Below the pieces are notes generated by a model. That model saw only the letters and a list, made by a program, of their open reading frames with translations, was not told where the DNA came from and did not search any database. Position numbers and translations under genes: made by a program. From an uncultured Oscillospiraceae bacterium (GTDB lineage: Bacteria; Bacillota; Clostridia; Oscillospirales; Oscillospiraceae), in NCBI GenBank assembly GCA_934589225.1, contig CAKTNS010000030.1:1-35034 (forward strand): a DNA stretch of 35,034 bases, given 5' to 3'. Shown in pieces: positions 7,929 through 16,248 of the stretch (position 1 is the first letter of the stretch; each line of letters opens with the position of its first letter).

Positions 7929-8966
7929 TCACAGGGAGAACTGGGTTTGCCCCTGGTAAGGGATGTGCAGGTGATCATAGGCCAGGGGGGTGACGCAGCG
8001 GCCCCGGGGCGTTCTGGTCAAAAAGCCCAGCTGCATCAGGTAGGGTTCGTACACATCTTCCAGTGTTACGGCCTCTTCGCCGATGGTGGCGGCCAGGGTT
8101 TCCAGGCCCACGGGGCCTCCGTTGTAGTTCTGGATGATGGCGGTGAGCATCCGGCGGTCAATCACATCCAGCCCCAGCCCGTCCACTTCCAGCCGCCGGA
8201 GGGCCAGGTCCGCGGCCTCCTTGGTTATGGTGCCGTCACCCATGACCTGGGCAAAATCCCGGACTCGCCGCAGGAAGCGGTTGGCGATCCGGGGGGTGCC
8301 CCGGCTTCTGGAGGCGATCTCCATGGCCCCCGCCGGGTCAATGGCCATGCCCAGAATGGTGGCGGACCGGGTGACGATGGCGGCGAGCTCCTCCGGGGTG
8401 TACAGCTCCAGCCGCAAGGAAACGCCGAAGCGGTCCCGCAGGGGGGCAGAGAGCTGACCGGCCCGGGTGGTGGCTCCCACCAAAGTGAACTTGGGCAGGT
8501 CCAGCCGGATGGAGTTGGCACTGGGGCCCTTGCCTACAATAATATCAATGGCAAAATCCTCCATGGCCGGGTAGAGAATTTCCTCTACCACCCGGTTCAG
8601 ACGGTGGATTTCATCGATGAACAGAATGTCTCCGGCGTTCAGGTTGGTCAGAAGTGCCGCCAGATCGCCGGGCTTTTCGATGGCGGGGCCGGAGGTGATG
8701 CGGATACCGGCCCCCATTTCGTTGGCAATGACACCGGCCAGGGTGGTCTTGCCCAGGCCGGGAGGGCCGTAGAGCAGCACATGATCCAGGGGTTCATTTC
8801 GCCGCCGGGCAGCTTCAATATAAATGGAGAGGTTCCCCTTGGCCTTTTCCTGGCCGGTGTAGTCCGACAGCAATTTGGGCCGCAGGCCGATTTCCCCGGC
8901 GTCCTGGGGGGTAAAGGTGGGCAGCACCAGAGGGGCTTCCACCTCCTGAGAAAATTCCAGACTCAT
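7929..8966 (-). CDS. ruvB: Holliday junction branch migration ATPase RuvB
   Basis: A 345-residue AAA+ helicase of normal length. Walker A is YGPPGLGKTT, Walker B is LFIDEIHRLN, sensor 1 is in FTLVGATTRAG, and the arginine-finger region PLRDRFG follows. A winged-helix DNA-binding C-terminal domain ends the protein (LETLAATIGEEAVTLEDVYEPYL, then RTPRGR). RuvB hexamers drive branch migration of Holliday junctions held by RuvA in recombination repair. The start ATG follows AAGGAGGAGA, 15 bases after ruvA. It is the last gene of the four-gene operon; no obvious terminator follows. Confidence 0.97.
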   Translation of the reverse strand: MSLEFSQEVEAPLVLPTFTPQDAGEIGLRPKLLSDYTGQEKAKGNLSIYIEAARRRNEPLDHVLLYGPPGLGKTTLAGVIANEMGAGIRITSGPAIEKPGDLAALLTNLNAGDILFIDEIHRLNRVVEEILYPAMEDFAIDIIVGKGPSANSIRLDLPKFTLVGATTRAGQLSAPLRDRFGVSLRLELYTPEELAAIVTRSATILGMAIDPAGAMEIASRSRGTPRIANRFLRRVRDFAQVMGDGTITKEAADLALRRLEVDGLGLDVIDRRMLTAIIQNYNGGPVGLETLAATIGEEAVTLEDVYEPYLMQLGFLTRTPRGRCVTPLAYDHLHIPYQGQTQFSL

Positions 8967-8981
8967 GCGTTCTCCTCCTTG

Positions 8982-9584
8982 TCAGCCCTTCATGACCATG
9001 GCCCGCAGGGCATGGCGCACCATGTCCTCGGTGCTGGCCTTGGGGTCTACGCCCTTCAGGGCCAGGGCAATTTCCGCGGCAGAGTAGCCCAGCTCCTGCA
9101 GTGCGGCGTTGGCCAGGGCCAGATTGCTGCCCCCCTGCTGTTGGGTGACGGCCGGTCCGGCGGAAAAGTCCAGCTCCATGGAGCTGCCGCCGATTTTGTC
9201 CTTCAATTCCAGAATGATCCGCTGGGCGATTTTCTTGCCCACGCCCTGGGCGGCGGTGAGCATCTTTTCGTCTCCCGTCATGACGGCCAGGGTAAAGTTC
9301 TGGGGGCCGCCGGAGGAGAGAATGGCCATGGCGGCCTTGGGGCCCACGCCGCTCACGGCGGTGAGCAGTTCATAGCAGCGCTGTTCCTCCCGGGAGACGA
9401 AGCCGTAAAGGTCGTAGGCATCCTCCCGGATGGACTCGGTGATGTAGAGCTTGGCGGCGGTATTCAGTTTTAATTGGGCGGCGGTATAGGCGGTGACCCG
9501 GCAGCCGTAGCCCACCCCGCCGCAGTCAATGACCGCCAGGCCGGGCTCCAGCAGGGTGACCGTACCGGAAACATAGTATAGCAT
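8982..9584 (-). CDS. ruvA: Holliday junction DNA-binding protein RuvA
   Basis: A 200-residue protein. It begins MLYYVSGTVTLLEPGLAVIDCGGVGYG, the OB-fold domain, then the two helix-hairpin-helix motifs (LLTAVSGVGPKAAMAIL and MLTAAQGVGKKIAQRIILELKDK). A flexible linker and the C-terminal domain III that contacts RuvB (LALANAALQELGYSAAEIALAL) follow. A tetramer of RuvA holds the four-way junction open and recruits RuvB. It lies between ruvC and ruvB with short gaps on both sides. Confidence 0.97.
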   Translation of the reverse strand: MLYYVSGTVTLLEPGLAVIDCGGVGYGCRVTAYTAAQLKLNTAAKLYITESIREDAYDLYGFVSREEQRCYELLTAVSGVGPKAAMAILSSGGPQNFTLAVMTGDEKMLTAAQGVGKKIAQRIILELKDKIGGSSMELDFSAGPAVTQQQGGSNLALANAALQELGYSAAEIALALKGVDPKASTEDMVRHALRAMVMKG

Positions 9585-9596
9585 ATGGGTTTCTCC

Positions 9597-10091
9597 TTAT
9601 TTTTGAGACATGGCCAGAAGGGACGTGCAGGAACGGGCATGACACAGGGCAATGGCCACCGCGTCGGCGGCATCGTCGGGCTTGGGAACGGCGGGCAGCC
9701 CCAGAATCCGCTTGGTCATGTCCATGACCTGGTGCTTGGTGGCGTTGCCGTAGCCCACCACGGCCTGCTTGACCTGCATGGGCTTGTATTCAAAGACCGG
9801 GACCCCGGCCTGCTGGACCGCCAGCAGAATGACCCCCCGGGCCTGGGCGACCTTGATGCCGGTGGTGACGTTGTTGCCGAAAAACAGCTCCTCAATGGCC
9901 ACGGCATCGGCCTGGGCCAGCTGCAGCAGCTCCGTCATGTTGTTGTAGATTTCCCCCAGCCGCCAGTTGAAGTCCGTATTGGGCGGGGTGGTGATGGCCC
10001 CGCAGCGCAGAAGCTGACAGCGGCCCCGCTGGGCCTCCAGAATGCCGAATCCCGTAATGCCGTAGCCCGGGTCAATGCCCAGAATCCGCAT
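9597..10091 (-). CDS. ruvC: Holliday junction resolvase RuvC
   Basis: A 164-residue endonuclease. The four acidic catalytic residues are identifiable: Asp7 in LGIDPG, Glu67 in AIEELFF, and Asp140 and Asp143 in PDDAADAVAIALCH. It cuts Holliday junctions symmetrically in the RuvABC complex. The ATG at 10091 overlaps the stop of the small upstream gene by one base (TAATG), so the two are translationally coupled; GGAGGG precedes the start. The frame is open upstream, but the homologous N-terminus (MRILGIDPG) begins here. Confidence 0.97.
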   Translation of the reverse strand: MRILGIDPGYGITGFGILEAQRGRCQLLRCGAITTPPNTDFNWRLGEIYNNMTELLQLAQADAVAIEELFFGNNVTTGIKVAQARGVILLAVQQAGVPVFEYKPMQVKQAVVGYGNATKHQVMDMTKRILGLPAVPKPDDAADAVAIALCHARSCTSLLAMSQK

Positions 10092-10228
10092 TACAGGTGC
10101 CCTCCGGCAATGAGATAGAGCTGATAGACCACAAACAAAATGGCAAGCACCAGCCCCACCCGGGCAGCCCAAACCTGCCAGGCGGGCCGGGGAACATAGC
10201 CGGACTGCTTCTCTTCTTCGTTTTCCAT
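10091..10228 (-). CDS. Small single-pass membrane protein heading the ruv operon
   Basis: A 45-residue protein, MENEEEKQSGYVPRPAWQVW at its start, then a membrane helix at about 22-41 (ARVGLVLAILFVVYQLYLIA). GAGGTG lies upstream of the ATG, and the TAA overlaps the ruvC ATG by one base. I do not recognise the family. Tight coupling to ruvC and a promoter directly upstream argue that it is real. Its link to DNA repair may be only positional. Confidence 0.7.
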   Translation of the reverse strand: MENEEEKQSGYVPRPAWQVWAARVGLVLAILFVVYQLYLIAGGHL

Positions 10229-10250
10229 GATATTCTTCACCTCGGAACTA

Positions 10251-10279
10251 ACTATATCACACTTTTGTGCGAAATCCAA
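10251..10279 (-). promoter_or_regulatory. Sigma-A-like promoter of the ruv operon
   Basis: On the minus strand TTGGAT (10279-10274) and TATAGT (10256-10251) are 17 bases apart. No GAAC-N4-GTTC LexA box is visible here, unlike the polymerase promoter at 5358. Confidence 0.55.
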
Positions 10280-10332
10280 TCTTTTATTTGCCCCGGCGGT
10301 GAAAAATCCGGGGGCCCTTTTCCGCGGGACGC

Positions 10333-10360
10333 TTGTAAAAAAGGAAACCTGTGATATAAT
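10333..10360 (+). promoter_or_regulatory. Promoter of the surface-glycan cluster
   Basis: TTGTAA (10333-10338) and a perfect TATAAT (10355-10360) with a 16-base spacer lie about 70 bases before the first gene, giving a leader of about 65 bases. Confidence 0.6.
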
Positions 10361-10431
10361 GAACTGGACAAAACGGCCCGGAGTGTCCCGGAAGACCTGA
10401 GGCAGCCGGTTATAAAAAGGAGAAAAGCAGC

Positions 10432-12009
10432 GTGGAAAAGGTGTTTCGCAAAGGAATAGAGTGCCTGTTTTCGGCAACGATGACGGTCATTGCCATATTG
10501 CTGCTGTTCTTTTCGAAAACCGGCTTTGCGGCGAAGAAAACATTTCTGCTTCCCAACTGGGCCTTTGCGCTGCTGGGCGTGGGGGCGGCCCTGGTGCTGA
10601 TGCTGCTTCTCAGAAGGTGGCTTCCGGAAGAACGCCGAGACCGGGAGCGGCAGACAGACCGGATCGTCGGTTTCGTGACCCTGGGGCTGTTTGTGGCCCA
10701 AGTGTATATTTGCCTGAATATCCTGTTTGCCAGCAACTGGGACCCGGGAATCGTCTGGGACGCGGCCCTGCCCCGGGCCCGGGGCGATATTTCCGGAATG
10801 GAGGCCATCGCCCACTACTTTTCGATTTACCCCAATAATATTCTGCTGCTTCTGCTGAACACCGGCTGCTACCGGTTGAATCACGCACTGGGGATTTTTG
10901 GAGGAAACTACAGCCGGATGGTGCCGATCCTGCTGGACTGCGCCTCCATTTCGGCGGCTTGCTGGCTTACTTACAAAGAACTTTCCCTGCTGACAGAGCG
11001 GCGGTATGCGCTGCTTGGATTTGTATGCTGTGTGGCTTTAGCAGGGCTGTCTCCCTGGATGGTGATTTTCTATTCGGATTCGCTGTCGATCCTATTCCCG
11101 ATTCTGACGCTGTATCTCTATACGAAAGCCTGCCTGAAGGAAACCGGGAAGGAAAGCGGTATGCAGAAGGTTCTGGCCCTGCTGGTCTGCGGCGTTGGAT
11201 ACTTTATAAAGCCTCAGTGCATGATCGTGGTGATCGCGATTCTGGCCATCGAACTGGTGAAAGCTCTACAGACAAAGGGGAAAGAAGCGCTGCTCGGGTT
11301 TGGAGCGATGCTTGCGGTGCCGTTTCTGTGCGTTGCCTTGATTTCTCCGCTGCTGACCTTCGCCTATGAATCCAAGGGGGTCCCTCTGGATGTGGAAATG
11401 AAATTCGGAATGCCTCATTTTTTAATGATGGGCATGAATGAAAAATGCGGCGGCGCCTATTCTGACGAGGACCTCTATTTTTCGGTCGCCTTTGACACTT
11501 TCAAAGAGCGCTCCGCCGGGGAACTGCGGGAGGCCGGAGCACGGGTCCGGGCCATGGGGCCGGTGGGCCTGGGGCGGCATCTGTGCAAAAAGCTGCTGAC
11601 GGTATACCATGACGGCACCTTTGCCTGGGGGGTGGAGGGAAACTGGTATACGAAAATCGTTGAGAACATCAACACCAGAATGGCACCGCTCCTGCAATCC
11701 GTCTATTATCCAGACGGCTCCAGGCAGGAGGTCTTCAAAACAGGAGCCCAGGCGTTTTGGATTTTTGTGCTCCTGTTTACGACGGTGTCCGGCTTTATGA
11801 GCCTTCCGGCAAAGAAGCCTGCCGTTGTCCATGTGCTCAAGCTGACCGTTGTGGGCTTTACTCTGTTTGAGCTGCTTTTTGAGGTCCGGGCCAGATATGT
11901 ATTTCTCTATGTGCCCTTCTTTTGTGTACTGGCAGCCCTGGGGTTCGGGGCTCTCGTAAATCGTCTGCGGCTGAGCGGTGAATCTTTTGCCCCCAGACTG
12001 CGGTTATAA
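10432..12009 (+). CDS. Polytopic membrane protein, GT-C glycosyltransferase-like (copy A)
   Basis: A 525-residue protein with about 11 hydrophobic segments. Start is GTG after AAAAAGGAGA. After the third membrane segment an outer loop has NWDPGIVW near residue 104, an acidic loop position typical of GT-C enzymes that take sugars from polyprenyl-phosphate donors. A large outer domain (about 320-430) contains FLMMGMNEKCGG, FDTFKERSAGELREAG and DGTFAWGVEGNWY. The last helices end in FEVRARYVFLYVPFF, a motif common in PMT/ArnT-like proteins. The fold assignment is from memory of related clostridial proteins, so moderate. It is followed by its own copy and by glf, pointing to surface glycan assembly. 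Confidence 0.65.
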   Translation: MEKVFRKGIECLFSATMTVIAILLLFFSKTGFAAKKTFLLPNWAFALLGVGAALVLMLLLRRWLPEERRDRERQTDRIVGFVTLGLFVAQVYICLNILFASNWDPGIVWDAALPRARGDISGMEAIAHYFSIYPNNILLLLLNTGCYRLNHALGIFGGNYSRMVPILLDCASISAACWLTYKELSLLTERRYALLGFVCCVALAGLSPWMVIFYSDSLSILFPILTLYLYTKACLKETGKESGMQKVLALLVCGVGYFIKPQCMIVVIAILAIELVKALQTKGKEALLGFGAMLAVPFLCVALISPLLTFAYESKGVPLDVEMKFGMPHFLMMGMNEKCGGAYSDEDLYFSVAFDTFKERSAGELREAGARVRAMGPVGLGRHLCKKLLTVYHDGTFAWGVEGNWYTKIVENINTRMAPLLQSVYYPDGSRQEVFKTGAQAFWIFVLLFTTVSGFMSLPAKKPAVVHVLKLTVVGFTLFELLFEVRARYVFLYVPFFCVLAALGFGALVNRLRLSGESFAPRLRL

Positions 12010-12025
12010 AAAGGAGAAAAGCTGC

Positions 12026-13594
12026 GTGGAAAAGGTGTTTCAAAGAGGAATTGAGTGTCTGTTTTCAATGGTGATGACGATCATCGCAATTTTACTGCTG
12101 TTTTTTTCGCAGATTAATTTTCCAGTGAAAAAAACGTTTTTACTTCCCAATTGGGCCTTTGTTATGCTCGCTCTTTGTGTGACACTGGTTCTGATGATGG
12201 TTTGGAGGAACTGTTTTTCCAAAAGGCTTTGCAATAGGGAGAGGCACATAGACCGAATGGTAGGCTATGCGACCCTGGCCCTGTTTTTGGCAGAGGGATA
12301 CATCTGCTTTAACATCTTGTTTTCCAGCGACTGGGACCCTGGAATCGTTTGGAAAGCGGCAGTTTTCTGGGCACACGGAGATCACGAGGAAATGGACTTC
12401 TGGGGCGTGTATTTTTCGATATATCCCAACAATGTTTTGCTGCTCCTGTTAGAATCTATGTGTTACAGAGTGAATCATGCGATAGGAATTTTCGGAGAGA
12501 GCTATAGCCGTATGACCCTGATCCTTTTGGGGTGTGCTTCCATTTCGGCGGCTTGCTGGCTGGTCTATAAAGAGCTTTCCCTGCTGACAGAGCGGCGGTA
12601 TGCGCTGCTTGGATTTGTATGCTGTGTGGTCTTGGCGGGGCTGTCTCCGTGGATGTCGATTTTTTATTCGGATTCCATGGCAATAGTGTTCCCGGTCTTG
12701 ACGCTGTATCTTTACACAAAGGGTTCCTTGGAAAAAGCCGGGAAAAGGGGATACGTGCATAAGGTACTGGCGCTGTTGGTCTGCTGCATCGGATATTTTA
12801 TAAAGCCCCAGTGCTTCATTGCTGTGATTGCAATTATAGCTGTTGAGTTTATTGGGGTAATACGGACAAGAAAGAAAAAGGATATGGGTGTATTCGTTTC
12901 CATGCTGGCAGTGTCTCTCATTTGCCTTACCTTGTTCTCCCGGCTGCTGACTTTTGCCTTTGAATCCACGGGTGTTCCTCTGAATACGGAGTTGAAATAC
13001 GGAATGACCCATTTTTTAATGATGGGCATGAATGAAAAAGACGGCGGCTCTTATTCTGAAGAGGATTTCTATTTTTCCGCATCCTTTGACACTTTCAAAG
13101 AGCGCTCCGCCGGAGAACTGCGGGAGGCCGGAGCACGGGTCCGGGCCATGGGGCCGGTGGGCCTGGGGCGGCATCTGTGCAAAAAGCTGCTGACGGTATA
13201 TCATGACGGCACCTTTGCCTGGGGCGTGGAGGGAAGCTGGTATACGAAAATCGTTGAGAACATCAATACCAGAATGGCACCGTTCCTGCAATCCGTCTAT
13301 TATCCAGACGGCTCCAGGCAGGAGATTTTCAAAACAGGAGCCCAGGCGTTTTGGATTTTTGTGCTTCTGTTTACGACGGTGTCCGGCTTTATGAGCCTTC
13401 CGGCAAAGGAATCTGCCGTTGTCCATGTGCTCAAGCTGACCGTTGTGGGCTTTACCCTGTTTGAGCTGCTTTTTGAGGTCCGGGCCAGATATGTATTTCT
13501 CTATGTGCCCTTCTTTTGCATACTGGCAGCCCTGGGGTTCGGGGCCCTCTGCGGCAGCTTTCCCAAAAATCAGCGCAGCAGCCCAAAATCATAA
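12026..13594 (+). CDS. Polytopic membrane protein, GT-C glycosyltransferase-like (copy B)
   Basis: A 522-residue paralogue of the preceding protein, 16 bases downstream, with the same GTG start and ribosome site. The acidic loop is DWDPGIVW and the large outer domain and the RARYVFLYVPFF end are kept, so both copies look functional. The N-terminal two-thirds has drifted in protein and in DNA (more A and T than copy A), while the last 460 bases are about 97% identical, which suggests gene conversion. Divergence is greatest in the cytoplasmic linker, and in the first outer loop after the acidic motif (WDPGIVWKAAVFWAHGD against WDPGIVWDAALPRARGD), so acceptor or donor preference may differ. In operon with glf. 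Confidence 0.65.
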   Translation: MEKVFQRGIECLFSMVMTIIAILLLFFSQINFPVKKTFLLPNWAFVMLALCVTLVLMMVWRNCFSKRLCNRERHIDRMVGYATLALFLAEGYICFNILFSSDWDPGIVWKAAVFWAHGDHEEMDFWGVYFSIYPNNVLLLLLESMCYRVNHAIGIFGESYSRMTLILLGCASISAACWLVYKELSLLTERRYALLGFVCCVVLAGLSPWMSIFYSDSMAIVFPVLTLYLYTKGSLEKAGKRGYVHKVLALLVCCIGYFIKPQCFIAVIAIIAVEFIGVIRTRKKKDMGVFVSMLAVSLICLTLFSRLLTFAFESTGVPLNTELKYGMTHFLMMGMNEKDGGSYSEEDFYFSASFDTFKERSAGELREAGARVRAMGPVGLGRHLCKKLLTVYHDGTFAWGVEGSWYTKIVENINTRMAPFLQSVYYPDGSRQEIFKTGAQAFWIFVLLFTTVSGFMSLPAKESAVVHVLKLTVVGFTLFELLFEVRARYVFLYVPFFCILAALGFGALCGSFPKNQRSSPKS

Positions 13595-13647
13595 AAAGGT
13601 ACGGCGGTTGAATCGCTGTACCGGGAAAGAAAGGACGTTTACGCTTT

Positions 13648-14775
13648 ATGAAATACGATTATCTGGTGGTTGGCGCAGGCCTTTACGGCGCGGTGTTTGC
13701 CCGTCAGGCGACGGATGCGGGGAAGAAGGTCCTGGTCATTGACAGACGAAGCCACATCGGCGGCAATGTGTACACCGAAAAGGTGGAGGGCATTGATTTT
13801 CACAAATACGGAGCCCATATTTTCCACACCAACAACGAAGCGGTCTGGCGCTATGTAAACCGGTACGTATCTTTTAACCGTTTTACCAATTCCCCGGTGG
13901 CAAACTACAAAGGGGAGCTGTACTCCCTGCCCTTCAACATGTATACCTTCAATAAGATGTGGGGCGTGGTGACACCGGAGCAGGCCCAGGAGAAGATCGA
14001 GACCCAGCGCCGGGAGGCGGGGATCACCGATCCCCGGAATCTGGAAGAACAGGCCATTTCCCTGGTGGGTGTGGATATTTACGAAAAGCTCATCAAGGGC
14101 TACACCCAGAAGCAGTGGGGCCGCCCCTGCCGGGAGCTGCCCAGCTTTATCATCAAGCGCCTGCCGGTGCGTTTTACCTTTGACAACAACTATTTTAACG
14201 CCCTCTACCAGGGCATTCCCGTGGGCGGCTACACAAGGCTTGTGGAAAACCTCCTAAAGGGCGTGGAGGTCCGGCTGAACCTGGACTATCTGGAGCACAG
14301 GCAGGAGCTGAACGCTCTGGCGGACCGGGTGCTTTATACCGGCCCCATTGATGCCTACTTTGGCTACAGCCTGGGGGCCCTGGAATACCGCTCCGTGCGT
14401 TTTGAGCACGAGTTGCTGGACAAGCCCAATTTCCAGGGCAACGCCGCCGTGAATTACACCGATGCCGAGACCCCCTATACCCGGATCATTGAGCACAAGT
14501 GGTTTACCTTCGGCAAGGACGAGGAGGGCAAGGACCTGCCACAGACCATTATCAGCCGGGAGTATTCCAGCGAATGGCACCCGGGGGACGAGCCCTACTA
14601 CCCTGTGAACGACCACAAAAACAGCGCCCTGTACGAGCGCTACAAGGCCCTGGGCCAACAGGAACAGAAGGTCCTCTTCGGCGGCCGTCTGGGCGAATAC
14701 AAGTATTACGACATGGATGCCGTCATTGCCGCGGCCCTGGAAGCGGCGGGGAGAGAATTGACAATGAACAATTGA
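13648..14775 (+). CDS. glf: UDP-galactopyranose mutase
   Basis: A 375-residue flavoenzyme that interconverts UDP-galactopyranose and UDP-galactofuranose, the donor for galactofuranose in surface polymers. The FAD-binding start is YLVVGAGLYGAVFA, followed by IDRRSHIGGN and the conserved substrate-site stretches GAHIFHTNN, LPFNMYTF, YTQKQWG, and TRIIEHKWF; length is normal. AAAGGACG precedes the ATG. A hairpin, GGTACGGCG (13598-13606) with CGCTGTACC (13614-13622), sits just before the gene. It is cotranscribed with the two membrane proteins. The last codons and the stop lie within a short ATTGACA repeat, so the C-terminal residues may be recently altered. Confidence 0.95.
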   Translation: MKYDYLVVGAGLYGAVFARQATDAGKKVLVIDRRSHIGGNVYTEKVEGIDFHKYGAHIFHTNNEAVWRYVNRYVSFNRFTNSPVANYKGELYSLPFNMYTFNKMWGVVTPEQAQEKIETQRREAGITDPRNLEEQAISLVGVDIYEKLIKGYTQKQWGRPCRELPSFIIKRLPVRFTFDNNYFNALYQGIPVGGYTRLVENLLKGVEVRLNLDYLEHRQELNALADRVLYTGPIDAYFGYSLGALEYRSVRFEHELLDKPNFQGNAAVNYTDAETPYTRIIEHKWFTFGKDEEGKDLPQTIISREYSSEWHPGDEPYYPVNDHKNSALYERYKALGQQEQKVLFGGRLGEYKYYDMDAVIAAALEAAGRELTMNN

Positions 14776-14805
14776 CAATTGACAATTTTGGAATCCCTTC
14801 GGGAT
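14757..14805 (+). repeat. ATTGACA short direct repeats and hairpin at the glf end
   Basis: ATTGACA occurs at 14757, 14771 and 14778, and is followed by a small hairpin, ATCCC (14793-14797) with GGGAT (14801-14805). The glf stop codon lies in the second copy. It is AT-rich against the GC-rich gene and could mark a small inserted repeat. Confidence 0.45.
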
Positions 14806-14823
14806 AGAATAAAAGCAAACTGT

Positions 14824-14888
14824 AAAAAGCGGCGGGACCTTCCCCTTCGGTCAGTAAAATGACCGATTTGAGAAGGCCCCGCCGTTTT
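14824..14888. terminator. Bidirectional terminator between glf and the kinase gene
   Basis: CGGCGGGACCTTC (14830-14842) pairs with GAAGGCCCCGCCG (14872-14884) with one mismatch, enclosing a second hairpin, CGGTCA/TGACCG (14848-14853, 14860-14865). TTTT follows on the plus strand and TTTTT (14828-14824) on the minus strand. Confidence 0.85.
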
Positions 14889-14916
14889 CTGCTCTTTGAG
14901 CACGGAATGCGGTTTT

Positions 14917-16248
14917 TTAAGATTGCACGGTACCCCGGAGCATGGCTTTGACGGTAAATTCGCCGTTTTCGTAGTCAAAGACGCTGCTGCCGCCGTTTTT
15001 TTCGCAGAGCCGCCTGACGGACTGAATGCCGATGCCGCTGGCGCTGCGTTTGGAGGACTGGAAGATGCCGTTTCGCTCCAGAATCTCCCCATCAAAGGCG
15101 TTTTTGACCTGGATCAGCACCAGACGGTCCGCGTGGAGATAGGCTTCCAACAGGATCTGCCGCCGCTCCGGGGCGGTCCGCAGGCTGGCCTCCAGGGCGT
15201 TTTCCAGAAGGTTGGACAGCACCAGGCACACATCGATTTCATCTGCCGGAAGGGCCCGGGGCAGGTCGATATTGGCCCGGAAGGGGATGGCACTTTGCCG
15301 GGCCAGGGCGCAGTAATAGCCGATGACGCTGTCCACCGCCGGATTGTCGGAGAACCGGGTGTCCAGATTGGGAATGCGGCTGACGGCCTGCTGGAGGTAT
15401 TCCTTGATTTTATCCAGCTCCCCGGCATCGGCCAATATGGAGAGCTGACGGAAATGGTGGCGCATATCGTGGCGGGCCTGCCGGGCCTCTTCAATAGCCG
15501 CCCGGAGACTTTCATAGCGCTGCTGCTGCAAGAGGAGAAAATGGTTTTCCTGCTGCAATTTGGAGTTTTTATTCAGATTGTTCGCCATCATCAGAAACAT
15601 TCCGTAGAACAAAGCCAGCAGGCAAAGCAGCACCAGACTCACCACGAAATAGATTTGCAGCACCCGGCCCGTATACAAGGTGACACGCTCCTTTGGGGCG
15701 ATATACAGGTTCAGGACAATGAACACCAGCGGTACGATCCAGAAAAAGTACCAGGTTCTGGCAAAATTCTCGTCCTCAATCAAGTTTTTTGCCCAGTTTG
15801 TGGCGGGATAGTAGGCAATGGCTGTAAAAAGCCAACATAACAGATTGTAAAAAAGCCCTGTTCCCGTTTGAAGCCAGAGTTCCGTTTCCGCAAGACAGGT
15901 ACCGGCAACGATCATGGCATCAAAGGCCCGGGCGATGCCGCTGAGACAGGCATAGACCCCGCAGACGGAAAGGGCCACGCTGCCGGATTTCCACAGGCTC
16001 AGCTCCAAAGACCGGACATAGGCCAGGGCGGTCACAGAGGCTGCCGGGATCAATACCGGCAAAGTAGGAAGTCTCAGAGCCCAGCATAGCCAGCCCCCCA
16101 CAAGCACCTGGGCAAGGCACAGGGGGCCCATCCATAGCAGCAGTTTTTTGGGCGGCTGCCGCAGATGGGAGCCCATGGGCAGGTAGGCCAGCACCACCCC
16201 GGGCAGGAGCACGCCAAGCTCTAAAATGGGCTGTAGGATGCTCTGCAT
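14917..16248 (-). CDS. AgrC-like GHKL sensor histidine kinase
   Basis: A 443-residue membrane kinase. About six or seven hydrophobic segments cover residues 1-225, then a coiled-coil-like linker, then the dimerisation helix with HDMRHHFRQL, whose His (near residue 258) is the likely phosphorylation site. The GHKL ATP-binding domain has the N-box LSNLLENALEAS (near 345) and the G-box SGIGIQSV (near 404). This type usually senses small peptides or other extracellular cues and pairs with a LytTR response regulator. The start ATG overlaps the regulator's stop (ATGA). The frame is open further upstream inside the regulator gene, but that region is not homologous and is less likely. Confidence 0.88.
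   Translation of the reverse strand: MQSILQPILELGVLLPGVVLAYLPMGSHLRQPPKKLLLWMGPLCLAQVLVGGWLCWALRLPTLPVLIPAASVTALAYVRSLELSLWKSGSVALSVCGVYACLSGIARAFDAMIVAGTCLAETELWLQTGTGLFYNLLCWLFTAIAYYPATNWAKNLIEDENFARTWYFFWIVPLVFIVLNLYIAPKERVTLYTGRVLQIYFVVSLVLLCLLALFYGMFLMMANNLNKNSKLQQENHFLLLQQQRYESLRAAIEEARQARHDMRHHFRQLSILADAGELDKIKEYLQQAVSRIPNLDTRFSDNPAVDSVIGYYCALARQSAIPFRANIDLPRALPADEIDVCLVLSNLLENALEASLRTAPERRQILLEAYLHADRLVLIQVKNAFDGEILERNGIFQSSKRSASGIGIQSVRRLCEKNGGSSVFDYENGEFTVKAMLRGTVQS

Larger units (their letters stand above)
10407..13594 (+). repeat. Tandem duplication of a 1594-bp gene unit
   Basis: The second membrane-protein gene is a copy of the first at a constant offset of 1594 bases. A 22-base stretch with the ribosome site (10407-10428 and 12001-12022) is identical in both. 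Much of the body has diverged, but 10981-11035 matches 12575-12629 exactly, and 11491-11950 matches 13085-13544 with 15 differences in 460 bases. All sampled matches keep the same offset, so no net indel has occurred. Confidence 0.9.

Noticed and set aside
7947..9473. A 508-codon plus-strand frame opposite ruvB and ruvA
   Set aside because: Antisense to two unambiguous genes, low-complexity translation, no recognisable motif.
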